Below, piece by piece: positions 41,060 through 53,869 of a DNA stretch of 64,000 nt; position 1 is the stretch's first letter, and the number at the start of each line of letters is the position of its first letter. The position numbers and the translations under genes are program-made. The stretch spans positions 27,543,798 to 27,607,797 of the forward strand of contig CM069442.1 in NCBI GenBank assembly GCA_035610835.1, read 5' to 3'. This DNA comes from Ophiura sarsii. Lineage: Eukaryota; Echinodermata; Ophiuroidea; Amphilepidida; Ophiuridae. The notes beneath the pieces were generated by a model. That model searched no databases. It saw only the letters and a list, made by a program, of their open reading frames with translations, and was not told the DNA's origin.

Positions 41060-41315
41060 CTGGAGACTATAATAACTGAGGCTGATTAAACGAGCAGCTA
41101 CAGCAGGAGAACGGCTCCAACAGACCAAAGACATGCAATAAGTTCAGATGTGACCTTTACAGAAGCAGAGACTGCCATTCGCAGGTTGGTGACTTCAGCC
41201 ATTGAACGCTCGCTGTTCCAACAACCAACAACAGACGGGCCAATCATCACTGTGTATAGGATGTTTTCATCCATGATCAACCCTGATTGGCGCACAGCGT
41301 CCGAATTAAGGGAAA
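41060..41315 (+). pseudogene. Possible orphan exon or gene fragment, unknown product
   Basis: One frame stays open and reads protein-like: SSDVTFTEAETAIRRLVTSA, IERSLFQQPTTDGPIITVYR and MFSSMINPDWRTASELR. It is cut off by the GGTTGCCCG repeat cluster. Flanking splice sites are weak. It may be an exon of an undetected gene, a transposon-borne fragment or chance. Confidence 0.25.
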
Positions 41316-41543
41316 AAATCTGGTTGCCCGCCGGGCAACCAGCAGGAAATTATGGTTGCCCGGCAGATTTTTTGGTTGCCCGTTCTGTAAAATATTTAAA
41401 TGCATGTGTTAAGTGTTTCACTTCTTGTAAAAAAATTGGTTGCCCACCGGGCAACCAAATAAGTACATGTTGGTTGCCCGGTGCTAATTTTGGGTGTCCC
41501 GGGCAACCGGGCAACCACTTAACGCGAACGCTGTTGGCGCAGC
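41290..41543. mobile_element. Hairpin-rich GGTTGCCCG element next to the array
   Basis: Seven or more GGTTGCCC(G/A) and CGGGCAACC words form short palindromes. Imperfect inverted ends (gcgcacagcgtccgaattaag and cttaacgcgaacgctgttgg) suggest a MITE 24 bp left of the tandem array. Confidence 0.6.
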
Positions 41544-41566
41544 TAGTGAGGCCTTAGTCTGCTTTA

Positions 41567-42036
41567 GGGTATACACCACCAATGCACTCCCCATAGACGC
41601 TACGTGCAAAGTAGGGGTCAAACAATCGGCTCTAACTGGAGTTATCCCATACATCCTTATATGACATTTACAGAGATTATTCCTAAGGGATGTCCGCAAA
41701 ACATATCAAAAGGAAATAGCAAAGTGTCGGACTAGATTTTTCAATATTATGCGATGAATTTGATGTAGCGATTTCGGCCCTTTATTTACGCCCCAAAACC
41801 CAGGACGGACCTTCCGCCGATTTCAGTCGTTTAAAACTTTAAAATGTTCAAACTAGTGCGATTTTTTTGGAAATATGTACTGTGCACACTCATAAAAATG
41901 TGTAATACCCAAAACTAATAGATATAATTGAAAAAAGTATGTCAAAATCTCGCAATTTGTACCGCAAAAAGGAACTATTGCTGTGATAAACTTTTACCGG
42001 ACGTGCTATCCCATAGTGCATTGGTGGTGTATACCC
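41567..42036. mobile_element. 470-bp MITE forming the left part of every array unit
   Basis: Perfect 22-bp terminal inverted repeats start GGGTATACACCACCAATGCA and end TGCATTGGTGGTGTATACCC. The first copy is flanked by TTTA on both sides (41563-41566 and 42037-42040), a plausible 4-bp target duplication. Later copies start at 43040, 44512, 45965, 47443, 48920 and 50400 and have TGAA on the left and TTTA on the right. Confidence 0.9.
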
Positions 42037-42602
42037 TTTAAGAGCACACACTTTGTCTACAGCAAACGAGACATATTTCAGATTGTTGCCAGTGAAATTC
42101 TGAGCTAAATTCCCGAGTTATATTACATTTCATGCTTCCGTTTTGAAGATACGGCCTCCACAAGAAACATGGTCAAAACGTGAAATTTCAAAATTGCATG
42201 TTCTAACGGTGCGAAGGTGCGCGTGTATGCGCTTTTTAAAGAAAATTTCTCCCCGAGGGCCTTTGACTAGATTACTGAAAAGTCTATATAGGTCCGCTCG
42301 TATTGTTTACCCTGTAGATAGTGGGAAATTAAGCATTATTATCGATTTTAAAATCTTTTCATTTCACAATTACTTGAATTTAAGATCATTATAGGCGAGT
42401 AGGCCTAACATTCAGATGGCTGAAACGCATATAATATGACCCGACAATTACGCCCGACATGCAGTTTCATTTAATCCACTAGCTTTAAAGTGTCTTTTGA
42501 CATGAGTGAAACCCAAAGGACCCCTCTCAGTGCTCCTGGCCTACTATTTATCATCATTCAAAAACACATAGATCACTAGAAATAACTTTAATAGACTCCT
42601 TA

Positions 42603-42636
<34 letters not shown>

Positions 42637-43039
42637 ATAGCCCGGCTTTCTTAACATGTTTAATCCAATTTGCATTGGAAGTGGAATTGTGTTTGAGAAC
42701 TTGACCGTGTCAAAGAAAGTCGCGACTCAACCTTACTGATCATTTACTCGTTTAAAACAATAAAAAACTCATGAGTTTTAATTCGAACTCGTGTATGATT
42801 CATCATATGAAATCTAAAATGTCCTGGCTTTTTCAAGGTGTTTCTTGTTGAAAACCTCCAAAGAAAACGACAACATTTAGATGATTAAAAACGATTTTTG
42901 AAAGGATTAAACAATGTAGCCCTAACTAGACATTGCCCCGCGTGTTGATCATCATGTATATATGAGATTTCATTGAGAATTTTGATGATGCCCAACGTCT
43001 TTTGGTACCTACATGCCCAGTTGGAGCCCGCAGCTTGAA
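42037..43039. repeat. Array spacer (first copy) with variable poly-C
   Basis: About 970 bp plus the C tract, repeated between successive MITE copies. No protein family or RNA gene recognised. It holds gcgcgtgtatgcgc and aactcatgagtttt palindromic words. Confidence 0.85.
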
Positions 43040-44075
43040 GGGTATACACCACCAATGCACTCCCCATAGACGCTACGTGCAAAGTAGGGGTCAAACAATC
43101 GGCTCTAACTGGAGTTATCCCATACATCCTTATATGACATTTACAGAGATTATTCCTAAGGGATGTCCGCAAAACATATCAAAAGGAAATAGCAAAGTGT
43201 CGGACTAGATTTTTCAATATTATGCGATGAATTTGATGTAGCGATTTCGGCCCTTTATTTACGCCCCAAAACCCAGGACGGACCTTCCGCCGATTTCAGT
43301 CGTTTAAAACTTTAAAATGTTCAAACTAGTGCGATTTTTTTGGAAATATGTACTGTGCACACTCATAAAAATGTGTAATACCCAAAACTAATAGATATAA
43401 TTGAAAAAAGTATGTCAAAATCTCGCAATTTGTACCGCAAAAAGGAACTATTGCTGTGATAAACTTTTACCGGACGTGCTATCCCATAGTGCATTGGTGG
43501 TGTATACCCTTTAAGAGCACACACTTTGTCTACAGCAAACGAGACATATTTCAGATTGTTGCCAGTGAAATTCTGAGCTAAATTCCCGAGTTATATTACA
43601 TTTCATGCTTCCGTTTTGAAGATACGGCCTCCACAAGAAACATGGTCAAAACGTGAAATTTCAAAATTGCATGTTCTAACGGTGCGAAGGTGCGCGTGTA
43701 TGCGCTTTTTAAAGAAAATTTCTCCCCGAGGGCCTTTGACTAGATTACTGAAAAGTCTATATAGGTCCGCTCGTATTGTTTACCCTGTAGATAGTGGGAA
43801 ATTAAGCATTATTATCGATTTTAAAATCTTTTCATTTCACAATTACTTGAATTTAAGATCATTATAGGCGAGTAGGCCTAACATTCAGATGGCTGAAACG
43901 CATATAATATGACCCGACAATTACGCCCGACATGCAGTTTCATTTAATCCACTAGCTTTAAAGTGTCTTTTGACATGAGTGAAACCCAAAGGACCCCTCT
44001 CAGTGCTCCTGGCCTACTATTTATCATCATTCAAAAACACATAGATCACTAGAAATAACTTTAATAGACTCCTTA

Positions 44076-44108
<33 letters not shown>

Positions 44109-47000
44109 ATAGCCCGGCTTTCTTAACATGTTTAATCCAATTTGCATTGGAAGTGGAATTGTGTTTGAGAACTTGACCGTGTCAAAGAAAGTCGCGACTC
44201 AACCTTACTGATCATTTACTCGTTTAAAACAATAAAAAACTCATGAGTTTTAATTCGAACTCGTGTATGATTCATCATATGAAATCTAAAATGTCCTGGC
44301 TTTTTCAAGGTGTTTCTTGTTGAAAACCTCCAAAGAAAACGACAACATTTAGATGATTAAAAACGATTTTTGAAAGGATTAAACAATGTAGCCCTAACTA
44401 GACATTGCCCCGCGTGTTGATCATCATGTATATATGAGATTTCATTGAGAATTTTGATGATGCCCAACGTCTTTTGGTACCTACATGCCCAGTTGGAGCC
44501 CGCAGCTTGAAGGGTATACACCACCAATGCACTCCCCATAGACGCTACGTGCAAAGTAGGGGTCAAACAATCGGCTCTAACTGGAGTTATCCCATACATC
44601 CTTATATGACATTTACAGAGATTATTCCTAAGGGATGTCCGCAAAACATATCAAAAGGAAATAGCAAAGTGTCGGACTAGATTTTTCAATATTATGCGAT
44701 GAATTTGATGTAGCGATTTCGGCCCTTTATTTACGCCCCAAAACCCAGGACGGACCTTCCGCCGATTTCAGTCGTTTAAAACTTTAAAATGTTCAAACTA
44801 GTGCGATTTTTTTGGAAATATGTACTGTGCACACTCATAAAAATGTGTAATACCCAAAACTAATAGATATAATTGAAAAAAGTATGTCAAAATCTCGCAA
44901 TTTGTACCGCAAAAAGGAACTATTGCTGTGATAAACTTTTACCGGACGTGCTATCCCATAGTGCATTGGTGGTGTATACCCTTTAAGAGCACACACTTTG
45001 TCTACAGCAAACGAGACATATTTCAGATTGTTGCCAGTGAAATTCTGAGCTAAATTCCCGAGTTATATTACATTTCATGCTTCCGTTTTGAAGATACGGC
45101 CTCCACAAGAAACATGGTCAAAACGTGAAATTTCAAAATTGCATGTTCTAACGGTGCGAAGGTGCGCGTGTATGCGCTTTTTAAAGAAAATTTCTCCCCG
45201 AGGGCCTTTGACTAGATTACTGAAAAGTCTATATAGGTCCGCTCGTATTGTTTACCCTGTAGATAGTGGGAAATTAAGCATTATTATCGATTTTAAAATC
45301 TTTTCATTTCACAATTACTTGAATTTAAGATCATTATAGGCGAGTAGGCCTAACATTCAGATGGCTGAAACGCATATAATATGACCCGACAATTACGCCC
45401 GACATGCAGTTTCATTTAATCCACTAGCTTTAAAGTGTCTTTTGACATGAGTGAAACCCAAAGGACCCCTCTCAGTGCTCCTGGCCTACTATTTATCATC
45501 ATTCAAAAACACATAGATCACTAGAAATAACTTTAATAGACTCCTTATCCCCCCCCCCCCCATAGCCCGGCTTTCTTAACATGTTTAATCCAATTTGCAT
45601 TGGAAGTGGAATTGTGTTTGAGAACTTGACCGTGTCAAAGAAAGTCGCGACTCAACCTTACTGATCATTTACTCGTTTAAAACAATAAAAAACTCATGAG
45701 TTTTAATTCGAACTCGTGTATGATTCATCATATGAAATCTAAAATGTCCTGGCTTTTTCAAGGTGTTTCTTGTTGAAAACCTCCAAAGAAAACGACAACA
45801 TTTAGATGATTAAAAACGATTTTTGAAAGGATTAAACAATGTAGCCCTAACTAGACATTGCCCCGCGTGTTGATCATCATGTATATATGAGATTTCATTG
45901 AGAATTTTGATGATGCCCAACGTCTTTTGGTACCTACATGCCCAGTTGGAGCCCGCAGCTTGAAGGGTATACACCACCAATGCACTCCCCATAGACGCTA
46001 CGTGCAAAGTAGGGGTCAAACAATCGGCTCTAACTGGAGTTATCCCATACATCCTTATATGACATTTACAGAGATTATTCCTAAGGGATGTCCGCAAAAC
46101 ATATCAAAAGGAAATAGCAAAGTGTCGGACTAGATTTTTCAATATTATGCGATGAATTTGATGTAGCGATTTCGGCCCTTTATTTACGCCCCAAAACCCA
46201 GGACGGACCTTCCGCCGATTTCAGTCGTTTAAAACTTTAAAATGTTCAAACTAGTGCGATTTTTTTGGAAATATGTACTGTGCACACTCATAAAAATGTG
46301 TAATACCCAAAACTAATAGATATAATTGAAAAAAGTATGTCAAAATCTCGCAATTTGTACCGCAAAAAGGAACTATTGCTGTGATAAACTTTTACCGGAC
46401 GTGCTATCCCATAGTGCATTGGTGGTGTATACCCTTTAAGAGCACACACTTTGTCTACAGCAAACGAGACATATTTCAGATTGTTGCCAGTGAAATTCTG
46501 AGCTAAATTCCCGAGTTATATTACATTTCATGCTTCCGTTTTGAAGATACGGCCTCCACAAGAAACATGGTCAAAACGTGAAATTTCAAAATTGCATGTT
46601 CTAACGGTGCGAAGGTGCGCGTGTATGCGCTTTTTAAAGAAAATTTCTCCCCGAGGGCCTTTGACTAGATTACTGAAAAGTCTATATAGGTCCGCTCGTA
46701 TTGTTTACCCTGTAGATAGTGGGAAATTAAGCATTATTATCGATTTTAAAATCTTTTCATTTCACAATTACTTGAATTTAAGATCATTATAGGCGAGTAG
46801 GCCTAACATTCAGATGGCTGAAACGCATATAATATGACCCGACAATTACGCCCGACATGCAGTTTCATTTAATCCACTAGCTTTAAAGTGTCTTTTGACA
46901 TGAGTGAAACCCAAAGGACCCCTCTCAGTGCTCCTGGCCTACTATTTATCATCATTCAAAAACACATAGATCACTAGAAATAACTTTAATAGACTCCTTA

Positions 47001-47039
<39 letters not shown>

Positions 47040-48478
47040 ATAGCCCGGCTTTCTTAACATGTTTAATCCAATTTGCATTGGAAGTGGAATTGTGTTTGAG
47101 AACTTGACCGTGTCAAAGAAAGTCGCGACTCAACCTTACTGATCATTTACTCGTTTAAAACAATAAAAAACTCATGAGTTTTAATTCGAACTCGTGTATG
47201 ATTCATCATATGAAATCTAAAATGTCCTGGCTTTTTCAAGGTGTTTCTTGTTGAAAACCTCCAAAGAAAACGACAACATTTAGATGATTAAAAACGATTT
47301 TTGAAAGGATTAAACAATGTAGCCCTAACTAGACATTGCCCCGCGTGTTGATCATCATGTATATATGAGATTTCATTGAGAATTTTGATGATGCCCAACG
47401 TCTTTTGGTACCTACATGCCCAGTTGGAGCCCGCAGCTTGAAGGGTATACACCACCAATGCACTCCCCATAGACGCTACGTGCAAAGTAGGGGTCAAACA
47501 ATCGGCTCTAACTGGAGTTATCCCATACATCCTTATATGACATTTACAGAGATTATTCCTAAGGGATGTCCGCAAAACATATCAAAAGGAAATAGCAAAG
47601 TGTCGGACTAGATTTTTCAATATTATGCGATGAATTTGATGTAGCGATTTCGGCCCTTTATTTACGCCCCAAAACCCAGGACGGACCTTCCGCCGATTTC
47701 AGTCGTTTAAAACTTTAAAATGTTCAAACTAGTGCGATTTTTTTGGAAATATGTACTGTGCACACTCATAAAAATGTGTAATACCCAAAACTAATAGATA
47801 TAATTGAAAAAAGTATGTCAAAATCTCGCAATTTGTACCGCAAAAAGGAACTATTGCTGTGATAAACTTTTACCGGACGTGCTATCCCATAGTGCATTGG
47901 TGGTGTATACCCTTTAAGAGCACACACTTTGTCTACAGCAAACGAGACATATTTCAGATTGTTGCCAGTGAAATTCTGAGCTAAATTCCCGAGTTATATT
48001 ACATTTCATGCTTCCGTTTTGAAGATACGGCCTCCACAAGAAACATGGTCAAAACGTGAAATTTCAAAATTGCATGTTCTAACGGTGCGAAGGTGCGCGT
48101 GTATGCGCTTTTTAAAGAAAATTTCTCCCCGAGGGCCTTTGACTAGATTACTGAAAAGTCTATATAGGTCCGCTCGTATTGTTTACCCTGTAGATAGTGG
48201 GAAATTAAGCATTATTATCGATTTTAAAATCTTTTCATTTCACAATTACTTGAATTTAAGATCATTATAGGCGAGTAGGCCTAACATTCAGATGGCTGAA
48301 ACGCATATAATATGACCCGACAATTACGCCCGACATGCAGTTTCATTTAATCCACTAGCTTTAAAGTGTCTTTTGACATGAGTGAAACCCAAAGGACCCC
48401 TCTCAGTGCTCCTGGCCTACTATTTATCATCATTCAAAAACACATAGATCACTAGAAATAACTTTAATAGACTCCTTA

Positions 48479-48516
<38 letters not shown>

Positions 48517-49955
48517 ATAGCCCGGCTTTCTTAACATGTTTAATCCAATTTGCATTGGAAGTGGAATTGTGTTTGAGAACTTGACCGTGTCAAAGAAAGT
48601 CGCGACTCAACCTTACTGATCATTTACTCGTTTAAAACAATAAAAAACTCATGAGTTTTAATTCGAACTCGTGTATGATTCATCATATGAAATCTAAAAT
48701 GTCCTGGCTTTTTCAAGGTGTTTCTTGTTGAAAACCTCCAAAGAAAACGACAACATTTAGATGATTAAAAACGATTTTTGAAAGGATTAAACAATGTAGC
48801 CCTAACTAGACATTGCCCCGCGTGTTGATCATCATGTATATATGAGATTTCATTGAGAATTTTGATGATGCCCAACGTCTTTTGGTACCTACATGCCCAG
48901 TTGGAGCCCGCAGCTTGAAGGGTATACACCACCAATGCACTCCCCATAGACGCTACGTGCAAAGTAGGGGTCAAACAATCGGCTCTAACTGGAGTTATCC
49001 CATACATCCTTATATGACATTTACAGAGATTATTCCTAAGGGATGTCCGCAAAACATATCAAAAGGAAATAGCAAAGTGTCGGACTAGATTTTTCAATAT
49101 TATGCGATGAATTTGATGTAGCGATTTCGGCCCTTTATTTACGCCCCAAAACCCAGGACGGACCTTCCGCCGATTTCAGTCGTTTAAAACTTTAAAATGT
49201 TCAAACTAGTGCGATTTTTTTGGAAATATGTACTGTGCACACTCATAAAAATGTGTAATACCCAAAACTAATAGATATAATTGAAAAAAGTATGTCAAAA
49301 TCTCGCAATTTGTACCGCAAAAAGGAACTATTGCTGTGATAAACTTTTACCGGACGTGCTATCCCATAGTGCATTGGTGGTGTATACCCTTTAAGAGCAC
49401 ACACTTTGTCTACAGCAAACGAGACATATTTCAGATTGTTGCCAGTGAAATTCTGAGCTAAATTCCCGAGTTATATTACATTTCATGCTTCCGTTTTGAA
49501 GATACGGCCTCCACAAGAAACATGGTCAAAACGTGAAATTTCAAAATTGCATGTTCTAACGGTGCGAAGGTGCGCGTGTATGCGCTTTTTAAAGAAAATT
49601 TCTCCCCGAGGGCCTTTGACTAGATTACTGAAAAGTCTATATAGGTCCGCTCGTATTGTTTACCCTGTAGATAGTGGGAAATTAAGCATTATTATCGATT
49701 TTAAAATCTTTTCATTTCACAATTACTTGAATTTAAGATCATTATAGGCGAGTAGGCCTAACATTCAGATGGCTGAAACGCATATAATATGACCCGACAA
49801 TTACGCCCGACATGCAGTTTCATTTAATCCACTAGCTTTAAAGTGTCTTTTGACATGAGTGAAACCCAAAGGACCCCTCTCAGTGCTCCTGGCCTACTAT
49901 TTATCATCATTCAAAAACACATAGATCACTAGAAATAACTTTAATAGACTCCTTA

Positions 49956-49997
<42 letters not shown>

Positions 49998-50597
49998 ATA
50001 GCCCGGCTTTCTTAACATGTTTAATCCAATTTGCATTGGAAGTGGAATTGTGTTTGAGAACTTGACCGTGTCAAAGAAAGTCGCGACTCAACCTTACTGA
50101 TCATTTACTCGTTTAAAACAATAAAAAACTCATGAGTTTTAATTCGAACTCGTGTATGATTCATCATATGAAATCTAAAATGTCCTGGCTTTTTCAAGGT
50201 GTTTCTTGTTGAAACCTCCAAAGAAAACGACAACATTTAGATGATTAAAAACGATTTTTGAAAGGATTAAACAATGTAGCCCTAACTAGACATTGCCCCG
50301 CGTGTTGATCATCATGTATATATGAGATTTCATTGAGAATTTTGATGATGCCCAACGTCTTTTGGTACCTACATGCCCAGTTGGAGCCCGCAGCTTGAAG
50401 GGTATACACCACCAATGCACTCCCCCATAGACGCTACGTGCAAAGTAGGGGTCAAACATCGGCTCTAACTGGAGTTATCCCATACATCCTTATATGACAT
50501 TTACAGAGATTATTCCTAAGGGATGTCCGCAAAACATATCAAAAGGAAATAGCAAAGTGTCGGACTAGATTTTTCAATATTATGCGATGAATTTGAT

Positions 50598-50697
50598 NNN
50601 NNNNNNNNNNNNNNNNNNNNNNNNNNNNNNNNNNNNNNNNNNNNNNNNNNNNNNNNNNNNNNNNNNNNNNNNNNNNNNNNNNNNNNNNNNNNNNNNN
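50598..50697. other. Assembly gap, 100 N
   Basis: Exactly 100 N, the usual filler for a gap of unknown size. It interrupts the seventh array unit 198 bp into the MITE, so array length and right border are unknown. Confidence 0.99.
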
Positions 50698-51560
50698 ACC
50701 CACTTATCAATATTTCAGCTGCTGACGAAGAAAAAAATTGGCCATTTTTACGATTTTTTTTTGGAGTCTGTAAAAGAAATGTTGTCGGTACATCATGCCT
50801 TTCGTCGGTACAACTATGTCGTCAGGCGCGTAGCCAGCATTGTCATTTCGGGGGGCAAGCATCAATATCGTCCTATTTTTTTTTTATGTCCCTAAAAAAA
50901 ATTCGTAAAAGGTTGCCCCAATTTTTTTTCAAGTCACTTACCTCGTGAATTTCACGTAAGTGGGGGGGGGGGGTGAGGTGTCAACATTTTTCGCACAGTC
51001 CCAAAAAAATCGCAGTAAAAAAAAAAAACGCACAGTACAAATTTCTCGTCCCCATTTTTTTAGCTTCTCCGTCCCCATTTTAGCAAAAAAATTCGCACAG
51101 TTCAATAAAAAATCACACAGTCCAAACAAAATCGCACAGTAAATGTACTACATGAACAATTTCTCGTCCCCATTTCTCTTCTCTTTCCCTTCTCCTTCCC
51201 CTTTCCCTTCTCTTTGTCCCGCTCCTTCCCCTTTCCCTTCTCTTTCTCCCTCTCCTCCCTCTTTCTCTTCTCTTTCTCCCTCTCCTTCCCCCTTCTTTCT
51301 CTCTTTTCTCCCTTCTTCTCGTCCCCATTATCCCGCTTCGCCGTCCCCATTTTAGGTGTCCGGGGGGGGGGGGGGGGGGGGGGGGGGGGCGATTGCCCCC
51401 CCCGGCCCCCCCGCTGGCTACGCTACTGTATGTCGTGGCCCCCAGTTTCCAAAAGCTGGGTATTGCCACTGTTTGTCGGAACAACTGTCTTGCCCCCCCC
51501 CCCCCCTGTTTCAAAAAGCTGGCTACGTCACTGGGAAGACTATATCAATTATTCATTTCA
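50698..51560. repeat. G/C runs and pyrimidine microsatellite
   Basis: Contains repeated cgcacagt words, a CTTCTCTTTCCC-type microsatellite (about 51170-51320), a G run (51362-51389) and C runs. tggctacgctactg / tggctacgtcactgg phrases mark a common repeat family. Confidence 0.85.
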
Positions 51561-52031
51561 TTTCACTGAATAAATTCATTAGTTGTACCTAAATATACAT
51601 GTATAAAAAAAGGAATACAAATGCATTACATACACTCAATAACCCATGCAGTTGACAAATAATTCTTAAAATGTTTAAGATCTTTGTTTCAAATACCATA
51701 AAATATTTCTTGGAAAGCTCTTTTTTTGAGATTATATCAAATGAGATTATTAAGATGGATTAGAAGGACTGCATTAACAACAATCTCTTATTTTCGCACA
51801 GAGTATTTATCATGGTTGACAAGTTTTAACTACATCATAGATTTGGACCAATTTTTGTAAAGATATCAGATAGATTTGTTTTATCAATAGCAATTATTAA
51901 AAGTTTTTCCATACTTTTTATTTGAAGTAAAAACTCTTTATTTGAAGTGAATCATAAATTAACATTTGGTATATATATATATATATCATACAATTACAAA
52001 TGATGATACAAAGTATAAAACTGAAACATAA

Positions 52032-52388
52032 AGGGCCATATATTCTCATGCGGTTTTAGCTTAAAACCGTGACTAAAACTTGTGTCTAAATCAAACAACT
52101 TGTTGCACAAAAAGGCCTCAACTGCACATGTATTTTTAAGACTAGACGATCTGCACGTCAGCTTGCACCGGGTTGGGTAATCATTCAAGCGTACAATTGG
52201 TGCACAGAAACGCACATTAAACTACCCATACTCATGTTTAAAGTTAGACATTTTTCAGTGAGTTAGACACATATTTAAGTTAAACAAATGTTCAAGAATT
52301 ACGTTTAGTTAAACGATGTGTTTAAAGTCAAAGTTAAACATGTGTTTAGCTTAAAACCGCATTTAAATATCTACAAGAATACGGCCCT
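52032..52388. mobile_element. MITE with AGGGCCRTATTCT termini
   Basis: The left AGGGCCATATATTCTCATGC and GGTTTTAGCTTAAA mirror the right TTTAGCTTAAAACCGCAT and AGAATACGGCCCT. The interior repeats gttaaac/gtttaa words. Confidence 0.75.
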
Positions 52389-52548
52389 AAAAGTCTACAT
52401 TAAAAATTCATTATATTACCAAGTCAATTGTGTAAAGGTTTTCTGATATAAATTCAGCAGCAGAATTGAAACGCTTACTTTGGATGCCATGCAATGCAAG
52501 CATTATACAGTCGTTACTATCACATGTAATTTTGTATTTCATATTCAT

Positions 52549-52931
52549 GAGGGTCATTCAATAAGTTACTTTTTCTATTTGGGATATCATTGATTTGTAT
52601 TGTCCACTGTTTGCTGTCTGAACCATTCAGGTATAGATAAATGGGTAACATGGGTAAAAATAGGTTGGTCAGGCCTGTAGTACAGGGTTTCTTTTTTATA
52701 TACTGTAAAAGTGGTAATTTTTGTGTGATTAATTTTTTGCGCTTCGCAGATTTTCAACTGTTTTGCATGTTTTTAAATTTGCGATTTGTATTTTCATCAC
52801 ATAAACCAAAACGCAAAAGAAATGTATTCGTGCGTTATTATTTTTGCGATTACGGATTTGAGCGCAAAAAGCATGAAAATAAACGTAGCGCGAACATTTC
52901 CACTTTTACAGTAACTTATAGAATGACCCTC
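52549..52931. mobile_element. Mariner-like inverted-repeat element (host of a nested MITE)
   Basis: The left GAGGGTCATTCAATAAGTTA and the right TAACTTATAGAATGACCCTC are inverted repeats with one mismatch. The inner MITE at 52701-52913 sits against the right terminal repeat. Confidence 0.75.
52701..52913. mobile_element. MITE, TACTGTAAAAG family, nested copy
   Basis: TACTGTAAAAGTGG and CCACTTTTACAGTA are perfect 14-bp inverted ends bounded by TA. It is rich in gcgcaaa/tttgcgc words and homologous to 5167-5394. Confidence 0.88.
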
Positions 52932-53096
52932 CTAATTGATCATCAGAGGTAATATTTATTGTATCATTTGCTTTAAAGTTCATCCGTTTTTTAACACCAA
53001 TAATTTGGAATGCACTTTTCCCACATTTCAAAAGACGGTAGATGTTTACAAGAAGGATAAAGCAGAGAATCCAATCAAGCTATTATGAGACACATC

Positions 53097-53358
53097 TTAA
53101 CACTTTCCATGCGGCAGGCGTCGGCAGGCGTCTGCAGGCGACATTCCATTCATTCACAAAATGTTTAAAAATGTCAAAATTATTTAATTTCATTACCATA
53201 TTTAGAATCACCATTAGAATGCATTGACATAAGTACAAACATTCATATTATTGCTTCAATAATCTGTGAGATAGACGTTGAAAATTGGGAAAGGTTTCTG
53301 AAAAATCTGTTTTGTAACTATTACAAAACAGTGTAAAGTGCCGTATGGAAAGTGTTAA
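53097..53358. mobile_element. MITE, TTAA-cactttcc family, best copy
   Basis: TTAACACTTTCCATGCGGCA and TGCCGTATGGAAAGTGTTAA are 20-bp inverted ends with one mismatch, bordered by TTAA. The family has three copies in the window. Confidence 0.88.
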
Positions 53359-53869
53359 ATCTCTTACAAACTACAAACTAAGGGCTCGCCTACCCTGCCT
53401 CTTTCTCTCTTACCAGCTGCAAAGTCATGGAGTATAATATTCTCTGAATACAGCAGCATACAAAAATATAGAAATATCTTTAAGCTTCAAAAGTGATCCT
53501 AGTTAAGCTGAATGAGCTTGTCCAAGAACAAAAACCAACTCATGTCATGCCAACATGCAGCAGGCAATGGACCTACGGCACATATATACTCCTGGCCACA
53601 GTCAGACACACACCGACAGGGACATAATTAGAGGGGGACAGCTCTCCCCCCCCCCCCCCCATGCCCCCAAAATGAATTGACAAACTCTATATATATTAAC
53701 AAAAAATGGTCAGTTATGCTCCCTTCTAATCACAGACATGTCCCCCTACATACCCCCCCCCCCCAATTGAAAACCCTAGTTTACGCAACTGCACTCCGAT
53801 CAGGTCATGGTGTATGCTTGAAACTTTCAAAATTCCGGGAACCAATCAGCACGGTGGGTTGAGCTTACG

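Larger units (their letters stand above)
41567..50597. repeat. Large tandem array: 6 full units and a partial seventh, cut by an assembly gap
   Basis: Units begin GGGTATACACCACC at 41567, 43040, 44512, 45965, 47443, 48920 and 50400; spacings are 1473, 1472, 1453, 1478, 1477 and 1480. The poly-C tracts in successive units are about 33, 32, 13, 38, 37 and 41. After subtracting them, the first five units are exactly 1440 bp and the sixth 1439 (one A lost near 50210). No other indel is implied. The seventh copy shows two extra 1-nt differences and runs into Ns. Small repeated frames of 83, 95 and 68 codons resemble no family and are not called. Confidence 0.98.

Noticed and set aside
41563..42040. 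Reading the array MITE as a TTAA (piggyBac-type) insertion
   Set aside because: CCC|TTTAA on the right allows TTAA, but the first copy's left side is CTTT|A, which fits TTTA with GGG..CCC borders better. Not fully excluded.
42885..50400. Repeated frames of 83, 95 and 68 codons in every array unit
   Set aside because: They recur only because the DNA recurs. They cross the MITE/spacer joint, lack splice or family support, and their composition is not protein-like.
50516..50895. Frames translated through the N gap
   Set aside because: They consist mostly of unknown bases.
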